From the NCBI GenBank assembly GCA_023436025.1, contig JAEZKX010000063.1, positions 1-15,299 on the forward strand: DNA of 15,299 bases, written 5' to 3'. Source of the DNA: Pseudomonadota bacterium (GTDB lineage: Bacteria > Pseudomonadota > Gammaproteobacteria > Burkholderiales > Burkholderiaceae_C). The notes under the pieces were generated by a model. That model did no database searches and was not told the origin of the DNA. It saw only the letters and a list, made by a program, of their open reading frames with translations. Positions 9,001 through 15,299 of this stretch are shown in pieces. How positions within the stretch are numbered: the stretch's first letter is position 1; each line of letters begins with the position of its first letter. A program made the position numbers and the translations under genes.

Positions 9001-10107
9001 CTACGGCACGACGCGCACCAGCTTGCCGTCGCTCTCGTCCGTCACCAGATAGAGCAGCCCGTCCGGCCCCTGCCGCACGTCGCGCACGCGGCCCACGCCT
9101 TCCAGCAACCTGTGCTCGCGCGCCACCTTGCCGTCGGCCAGTTCCAGACGCGCCAGGTAGCCCGGCTTCAAGGCCCCGACGAACAGGTTGCCCCGCCACT
9201 GCGGGCCATAGCGGTCGCTGGTGAGGAAGGCCATGCCCGACGGGGCGATCGACGGCACCCAGTAATGCAGCGGCTGCTCCATGCCGGCCTTGGCCGTGCC
9301 CTCGCCCATCTTGCCGCCCCCGTAGTTTTCGCCATAGGTGATCACCGGCCAGCCGTAATTGCGGCCCGGCTGCGGCAGGTTGATCTCGTCGCCCCCCTGC
9401 GGGCCGTGCTCGTGCATCCACAGGGTGCCGTCCGGCGCCAGCGTGGCGCCCTGGGCGTTGCGGTGGCCGTAGCTCCAGATCTCCGGCAGCGCGCCGGCAC
9501 GGCCGACGAAGGGGTTGTCGCGCGGCACGCCGCCGTCCTTGCCCACCCGCACGATCTTGCCGTGGTGCGTGTCCAACGTCTGGGCGTCGGCGCGGCGTGA
9601 ATTGCGCTCGCCCAGCACCAGGAACAGGTTGCCGTCGCGGGCCTCGACGATGCGGCAGCCGAAGTGCATCGTGCTCTGCACCTTGGGCTTGGCGCTGAAG
9701 ATCACGCGCACGTCTTCCAGCCGGCGGTCGTCGGCGGACAGTGTCGCCCGCGCCATCGCCGTGCTGTTGCCGCCGGGGCCCGGCTCCGAAAAGCAGAAGT
9801 AGAGGGTGCGGTTGCGGGCGAAGGCCGAGTCGGTCACCACGTCCAGCAAGCCGCCCTGCCCGCGCGCCGCCACCTCGGGCACGCCCGCCAGTGGCGGCCC
9901 GAGCCGGCCGTCGGTGCCCACGATGCGCATGCGGCCCGGCCGCTCGGTGACGAGGAAACGGCCGCCGGGCAGGAAGGCCACGGCCCACGGATGTTCGAGG
10001 CCGGTGGCCACGGTGGCGGCACGCGGCTCGGCCACGGCTGCGGATGCTGCGAGAATGCACGCCGCGACGGACGCGGACAGCCGACCCAAGAGACGGTACT
10101 GCGACAT
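9001..10107 (-). CDS. Periplasmic PQQ-dependent aldose sugar dehydrogenase (YliI/Asd-like)
   Basis: A 368-residue soluble beta-propeller dehydrogenase of the glucose/sorbosone dehydrogenase family (E. coli YliI/Asd has 371). It is expected to oxidise aldoses in the periplasm with PQQ. A Sec signal peptide covers about residues 1-26 (hydrophobic core SVAACILAASAAVA, cleavage before EP). Family landmarks: GLEHPWAVAFLPGG (36-49), GGLLDV (85-90), His148 in MHFGCR, WSYGHRNAQG (211-220), HEHGPQGGDEIN (232-243), and NYGWPVITYGENY (250-262). The start at ATG 10105-10107 is chosen because it gives a normal signal peptide; an upstream in-frame ATG at 10141-10143 adds 12 residues and cannot be excluded. 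No PQQ synthesis genes are nearby. It converges with hdhA across 15 bp, with no terminator between them. Confidence 0.9.
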   Translation of the reverse strand: MSQYRLLGRLSASVAACILAASAAVAEPRAATVATGLEHPWAVAFLPGGRFLVTERPGRMRIVGTDGRLGPPLAGVPEVAARGQGGLLDVVTDSAFARNRTLYFCFSEPGPGGNSTAMARATLSADDRRLEDVRVIFSAKPKVQSTMHFGCRIVEARDGNLFLVLGERNSRRADAQTLDTHHGKIVRVGKDGGVPRDNPFVGRAGALPEIWSYGHRNAQGATLAPDGTLWMHEHGPQGGDEINLPQPGRNYGWPVITYGENYGGGKMGEGTAKAGMEQPLHYWVPSIAPSGMAFLTSDRYGPQWRGNLFVGALKPGYLARLELADGKVAREHRLLEGVGRVRDVRQGPDGLLYLVTDESDGKLVRVVP

Positions 10108-10227
10108 GGCGGGAATCCCTGGAATGAATGGTCCAAGCGCCATTGTTCCCCAGTGGCACGCTGCCGTGGGAGCCGGGCCGGTGTCGGGATTTCGATACGA
10201 ATCAAGAACTTGGATTGCCTTCTTCGC

Positions 10228-10257
10228 TTGACTTCTGGCAGGGCCCAAGGCTAAGCT
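10228..10257 (+). promoter_or_regulatory. Candidate sigma70 promoter of the NlpC/P60 gene
   Basis: TTGACT (10228-10233), an 18-bp spacer and TAAGCT (10252-10257) lie just before the ATG at 10266. Start of transcription is predicted near 10264, so the mRNA would have almost no leader; the gene indeed lacks a visible Shine-Dalgarno sequence. It sits in the 158-bp divergent gap between the sugar dehydrogenase and peptidase genes; no comparable promoter was seen for the minus-strand gene. Confidence 0.5.
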
Positions 10258-10265
10258 GCGGCCCC

Positions 10266-10826
10266 ATGCGCCGCTGGCTGAGCCTCGCCCTGGTGCTGGC
10301 CGCGGCCGGCGCCCAGGCCGCCCCCCCGACATCCGCCGAGGACGACGTTGGCCGCTTCCTGGCCGAGAAAGGCCTGGCCGAGCGGCTGGAACAGGTGCGT
10401 GAACGGGTTGGCGAACGCGCCAGCCATGTCGCGAGCCGCGCTTCGGAACTCGTCGTCACGGCCATGGGCTTCCTGGGCGTGCCCTACCGCCGCGGCGGCA
10501 ACAACGTCGAGACCGGCTTCGACTGCAGCGGCTTCGTCAAGGCCATGTACGAACAGGGCATGGGGCTGATCCTGCCGCGCCGCGCCGACGAACAGGCCCG
10601 CGCAACCCAGCAGATCGAACGCGGCGAACTGCAGCCGGGCGACCTGGTCTTCTTCAACACCATGCGCCGCACCTTCAGCCACGTCGGCATCTACATCGGC
10701 GACAACAAGTTCATCCACTCGCCCAAGCCCGGCGCCCAGGTCCGGGTCGAGGACATGGGCGTGCCCTACTGGGCCACGCGATTCGACGGGGCGCGCCGGG
10801 TCCAGCAGGTCACGGCCGAGCGCTAG
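10266..10826 (+). CDS. Secreted NlpC/P60 (C40) cell-wall peptidase
   Basis: A 186-residue exported protein, expected to cleave peptide bonds in the peptidoglycan stem (typically D-Glu to meso-diaminopimelate) in the periplasm. Signal peptide about 1-18 (MRRWLSLALVLAAAGAQA). A short charged helical segment (22-65) precedes the catalytic domain. The C40 domain holds Cys87 in FDCSGFVK, His139 in SHVGIYIGD and His151 in FIHSPK, the expected Cys-His-His set, plus the GVPYRRGGN entry motif and LQPGDLVFF. The start at ATG 10266 is chosen because it gives a clean signal peptide; upstream in-frame extension (to 10128) reads through intergenic sequence. There is no SH3 or LysM targeting domain. It stands alone between divergent and downstream genes. 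Confidence 0.92.
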   Translation: MRRWLSLALVLAAAGAQAAPPTSAEDDVGRFLAEKGLAERLEQVRERVGERASHVASRASELVVTAMGFLGVPYRRGGNNVETGFDCSGFVKAMYEQGMGLILPRRADEQARATQQIERGELQPGDLVFFNTMRRTFSHVGIYIGDNKFIHSPKPGAQVRVEDMGVPYWATRFDGARRVQQVTAER

Positions 10827-10860
10827 CCGCCGCGCCCTTCCCGCTTCTTCGCTCTGCCTG

Positions 10861-10887
10861 ACCGGCCGGCGCGCGGGGCCCGCCGGT
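10861..10887 (+). terminator. GC-rich hairpin downstream of the NlpC/P60 gene
   Basis: CCGGCG (10866-10871) pairs with CGCCGG (10881-10886); an alternative pairing is ACCGGC (10861-10866) with GCCGGT (10882-10887). It lies about 40 bp after the peptidase stop. There is no T-tract, so intrinsic termination is uncertain. The rest of the 156-bp gap up to the pilin gene holds nothing else recognisable apart from the promoter candidate noted below. Confidence 0.3.
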
Positions 10888-10967
10888 GCGCTGCTTGCAC
10901 AGCGGCATCCCGGTGCGCGCGAAGGCCACGAACCCGGCCGTGCTGGCGCGGCCGTGCCTACACAGCC

Positions 10968-10973
10968 TACACT
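10968..10973 (+). promoter_or_regulatory. Candidate -10 box of the pilin-like gene
   Basis: TACACT lies 9 bp before the ATG at 10983. No good -35 at standard spacing and no Shine-Dalgarno sequence are visible. The arrangement resembles those before 6253 and 10266, where a TAxxCT hexamer also sits immediately upstream of the start. Confidence 0.25.
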
Positions 10974-10982
10974 CCGCCCACG

Positions 10983-11456
10983 ATGCAGCGCCGCGGCTTC
11001 ACCCTGATCGAGCTGCTCGCGGTGCTCGCCGTGGCGGCGATCCTGATGATGATCGCGCTGCCCACCTACCTGGACCGGCTGGTGCGCGAACAGGTGGCGG
11101 AGGCGCTGGCGCTCGCCGAGCTGGCCAAGGTGCCGCTGCAGGCGGCCTGGCGCGCCGGGCAGCCGCTGCCGGCCGACAACGAGGCCGCCGGCCTGCCCCC
11201 GGCCGACAAGATCGTGAACCAGCGCGTGCATTCGGTGGCGCTGGAAAATGGCGCCATCCACATCCGCTTCGGCAACCGCGCGCACCGCGCGCTGCAGGAC
11301 AAAGTGCTGACGATCCGGGCCGCCGGAGTTCCGGACGCCCGCGTCGTACCGCTGGCCTGGCTGTGCGCCGGCGCGGCCGTGCCCGGCAACATGCAGGCGC
11401 AGGGCGAGGATCGGACCAGCGTGCCGGCGGGGATGCTGCCGCTGCGCTGCCGCTAG
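10983..11456 (+). CDS. Type IV pilin-like protein (prepilin N-terminal methylation site)
   Basis: A 157-residue prepilin. RGFTLIELLAVLAV is the type III signal: prepilin peptidase cuts after Gly5, leaving Phe6 N-methylated, with the conserved Glu at mature position 5 (Glu10). A single hydrophobic helix spans about 6-27 and continues as an amphipathic helix to about 58. The C-terminal half has an IHIRFGNRAHRALQDKVLTI beta segment and two cysteines, Cys128 (AWLC) and Cys156 (LPLRC), which would form the D-loop disulfide seen in type IVa pilins. It is therefore closer to PilA-type pilins than to type II secretion pseudopilins. No pilus assembly or secretion genes flank it, so it may be a stand-alone minor or alternative pilin. 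It lacks a ribosome-binding site. The gene is convergent with lpdA, 69 bp apart. Confidence 0.87.
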   Translation: MQRRGFTLIELLAVLAVAAILMMIALPTYLDRLVREQVAEALALAELAKVPLQAAWRAGQPLPADNEAAGLPPADKIVNQRVHSVALENGAIHIRFGNRAHRALQDKVLTIRAAGVPDARVVPLAWLCAGAAVPGNMQAQGEDRTSVPAGMLPLRCR

Positions 11457-11480
11457 CGCTGCCAGCGTTCCGACAAGCGC

Positions 11481-11508
11481 CGCGCCGCCGGATCGCTCCG
11501 GCAGCGCG
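11481..11508. terminator. Hairpin between the convergent pilin-like and lpdA genes
   Basis: GCCGGA (11487-11492), loop TCGC, TCCGGC (11497-11502). After one mismatch the stem continues with CGCGC (11481-11485) against GCGCG (11504-11508). Placed in the 69-bp convergent gap, it could end transcription in both directions, but there is no T-run on either side. Confidence 0.4.
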
Positions 11509-11525
11509 CGCCATGGCTCGCTGCC

Positions 11526-13345
<1,820 letters not shown>

Positions 13346-13349
<4 letters not shown>

Positions 13350-13936
13350 TTTGGTTCTTTCGCCTTGACTGTGAACAGGTCGCAGGGCGACGCCGAGTTA
13401 CGGTCGAACTCGCAGCCGGCGGCAATGCCCGCTTCCGCCACTTCCTTGGCCGTCTTGGCCTTGCCATAGACCGCGTGCATCGCGCCCAGCGCGAAGCTGC
13501 GGCCCGAGCCGATGCCCCAGAATTCCTTGAACTCGAAGACCTCGCGGTAGCTGTACAGGCCGTAGATGCCGCTCGCGTTGGCGATCACCACGCTGAACTG
13601 ACTGGACTCGTACGGGTCGCTGTCCTCTTCCTTGGTCTGCAGGAAGAAGTTGTCCTTGAGGTAGGGATGCAGCTTGGTGAACGTGTCGAACACGTCGTCC
13701 TTGCTGGCCAGGCGCAGGATCTCGCGCGGCATCGAGCCCATGGCCTTGCGCAGCACGGGGAAGTGCGCCACCGTGCCGGCCATGCCGATGTAGCTGGGAC
13801 CGTCGTTGGTCTCCACGCGGAAGATCTTGGCGTTGTCCTCGAAGCGGTGCGCAAGGCGGGTGTCGCCGAAGGTCACCAGGGTGTCCGCCGCGATGGCGAT
13901 CTGCCCCGCCTTCTTCACCACCACTACAGTTGTCAT
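13346..13936 (-). CDS. HslV-like Ntn-hydrolase, probable betaproteobacterial proteasome homologue (BPH)
   Basis: 196 residues with the fold signature of the proteasome beta/HslV family. The start MTTVVVVKKAGQIAIAADT parallels HslV: removal of Met would expose Thr2 as the N-terminal nucleophile. Further matches are Asp18 (AADT), FGDT (23-26), Lys37 (DNAKIFRV), GMAGTVAHFPVLRKA (51-65) and the GIGSGRSFALGAM segment (141-153). It is longer than HslV (about 175), with an acidic insertion around 100-112 (TKEEDSDPYE). The catalytic residues look intact, so activity is plausible. It lies 12 bp after aceF and its TGA overlaps the lpdA ATG, so it is part of the pyruvate dehydrogenase operon. No hslU ATPase is present. 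I place it in the BPH group known from Betaproteobacteria (self-assembling rings without a dedicated ATPase); a divergent HslV or Anbu-like relative is the alternative. The start at ATG 13934-13936 is forced by the Thr. Substrates are unknown. Confidence 0.8.
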
Positions 13937-13948
13937 CGTCTCTTGTTC

Positions 13949-15299
13949 TTAGAGGAGTACGCGGCGGAAGTCCGCCAGGATCTGCCCCAGGTACGCGTTG
14001 AAGCGCGCCGCCGCCGCGCCGTCGATGACGCGGTGATCCCAGGACAGCGACAGCGGCAGCATCAGCCGCGGCTGGAACTGCTTGCCGTCCCAGACCGGTT
14101 GGGTCTGGCTGCGGCACACCCCGAGGATAGCGACTTCCGGGGCGTTGATGATGGGCGTGAAGTAACGGCCGCCAATGCCGCCGAGTGAAGAAATCGTGAA
14201 AGTCGCGCCCGACATGTCGGCAGGGCTGAGCTTGCCGTCGCGCGCCTTCTTCGCGAGCTCGGCCATTTCCTGGCTGATCGCCAGCACGCCCTTCTTGTCG
14301 GCGTCCTTGATCACGGGCACCACCAGGCCGTTGGGCGTGTCGGCCGCGAAGCCGATGTGCCAGTAGTTCTTGACGACGACATCGTCGCCATCGAGCGAGC
14401 TGTTGAACTCGGGGAACTTCTGCAGCGCCGCGACGCAGGCTTTGATGAGGAAGGCCAGCATGGTGACCTTGATGCCCGACTTCTCGTTCTCCTTGTTGGT
14501 CTGGACACGGAAGGCTTCCAGCTCGGTGATGTCGGCGTCGTCGTGGTTGGTGACGTGCGGGATCATCACCGCGTTGCGCACCAGGTTCGGACCGCTGATC
14601 TTGCGGATGCGCGACAGCGGCTTGCGCTCGATGGCGCCGAACTTGGCGAAATCCACCTTGGGCCAGGGCAGCAGGTCCATGCCGGCGCCGCCACCGGCCG
14701 GCGCCTTGGCCGCGGCAGCCTTGGTGCGGCTGTCGCCGGCCATCACCGCCTTGGTGAAGGCCTGGACGTCCTCCTGGGTGATGCGGCCCTTGGGGCCGGT
14801 GCCCTTGACCTCGTCGAGCGGCACGCCGAGTTCGCGCGCGAACTTGCGCACGGAAGGAGAGGCGTGCGGCAAGCTGCCGGTGGGCACGGCGGGTTCGTGC
14901 GGGGGCAGTGCCGCGGTCGGCGCCTGGCGCTCGGGCGCGGGCGCCGCGGGAGTCGCAGCAGGTGCGGCAGGTGCAGCAGCAGCCGGGGCCGGTGCGGACG
15001 GTGCGGGAGCGGCCGGGGCCTGCGCCGTGCCTTCCAGGATCGCCACCAGGTCGCCGATGTTGACCTTGTCGCCCACCTGGACCTTCAGTTCCTTCAGCGT
15101 GCCGGCGGCCGACGACGGGATCTCCATCGATGCCTTGTCGGACTCGACGGTGATGAGCGACTGCTCCGCCTTGATGGCATCGCCGGGCTGGACCAGCACC
15201 TCGATGACGGCGACGTCCTTGAAGTCACCGATGTCGGGGACACGGACTTCGACGGCCTGGCTGGCTGCCGGTGCCGCGGAGGCCTGCGGCGCGGGCGCC
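13949..15299 (-). CDS. aceF: Pyruvate dehydrogenase E2, dihydrolipoamide acetyltransferase (5' part outside window)
   Basis: The C-terminal 449 residues of the acetyltransferase core of pyruvate dehydrogenase; the gene continues past the right edge. In order: an Ala/Pro linker at the edge, a lipoyl domain (about 15025-15250) with the lipoylated Lys codon at 15134-15136 in ESDKASMEIP, a long Ala/Pro linker (about 14880-15015), the peripheral subunit-binding domain (PSVRKFARELGVPLDEVKGT, then GPKGRITQEDV) and the catalytic domain. The active-site motif is DHRVIDG (His codon 14033-14035, Asp 14021-14023). Because sequence upstream of the visible lipoyl domain is already linker, at least one more lipoyl domain presumably lies outside the window, and the ATG at 15199 is internal. 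The HslV-like gene follows after 12 bp, then lpdA. Confidence 0.95.
   Translation of the reverse strand, partial: APAPQASAAPAASQAVEVRVPDIGDFKDVAVIEVLVQPGDAIKAEQSLITVESDKASMEIPSSAAGTLKELKVQVGDKVNIGDLVAILEGTAQAPAAPAPSAPAPAAAAPAAPAATPAAPAPERQAPTAALPPHEPAVPTGSLPHASPSVRKFARELGVPLDEVKGTGPKGRITQEDVQAFTKAVMAGDSRTKAAAAKAPAGGGAGMDLLPWPKVDFAKFGAIERKPLSRIRKISGPNLVRNAVMIPHVTNHDDADITELEAFRVQTNKENEKSGIKVTMLAFLIKACVAALQKFPEFNSSLDGDDVVVKNYWHIGFAADTPNGLVVPVIKDADKKGVLAISQEMAELAKKARDGKLSPADMSGATFTISSLGGIGGRYFTPIINAPEVAILGVCRSQTQPVWDGKQFQPRLMLPLSLSWDHRVIDGAAAARFNAYLGQILADFRRVLL

Noticed and set aside
10108..10332. A long N-terminal extension of the sugar dehydrogenase starting on the minus strand near 10332.
   Set aside because: It would overlap the start of the divergent NlpC/P60 gene and bury the signal peptide; the ATG at 10105-10107 gives a normal secreted protein.

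Overview
The window is GC-rich (roughly two thirds G+C by eye), densely coding DNA. It looks like a betaproteobacterium of the order Burkholderiales, most likely a member of the Comamonadaceae (Ramlibacter/Variovorax-like). Grounds: the composition, a dihydrolipoamide dehydrogenase (E3) carrying its own lipoyl domain, the gene order aceF - proteasome-like gene - lpdA, and short hairpin-forming intergenic repeats. The genus is an inference.

Layout from left to right. Positions 1-3237 (minus) hold the start of odhB (E2) and all of sucA/odhA (E1) of the 2-oxoglutarate dehydrogenase complex. Between 3238 and 3552 lies a gene-free stretch with a striking 41-nt-arm inverted repeat built from GCAAAA units. 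Then come prpE (propionyl-CoA synthetase) and an isochorismatase-family hydrolase (both minus). Reading away from these on the plus strand are a two-component pair (a receiver-HisKA_3-HATPase kinase with no sensory domain, and a NarL/FixJ response regulator) and an hdhA-type short-chain dehydrogenase with atypical codon use. A PQQ-type aldose sugar dehydrogenase (minus) converges on hdhA. A secreted NlpC/P60 peptidase and a type IV pilin-like protein follow (plus). The right end (minus) is the distal part of a pyruvate dehydrogenase operon: aceF (E2, 5' part outside the window), a small HslV-like Ntn-hydrolase, and lpdA (E3).

The two ends are functionally linked: both encode 2-oxoacid dehydrogenase complexes that use lipoylated swinging arms and an E3 subunit, feeding and running the TCA cycle, and PrpE activates propionate to a CoA thioester. 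The middle is a set of small, mostly independent transcription units.

The most interesting object is the HslV-like gene (13346-13936). It retains the N-terminal Thr nucleophile and the Asp/Lys/Gly-Ser-Gly signatures of proteasome-type proteases, sits between the E2 and E3 genes of pyruvate dehydrogenase, and shares an ATGA stop/start overlap with lpdA. It probably belongs to the betaproteobacterial proteasome homologue (BPH) group; a role connected to pyruvate dehydrogenase is suggested only by position. Secondary points are the two hairpin repeat families, one of which seems to have an in-frame relative inside the lpdA linker, and the foreign-looking hdhA.
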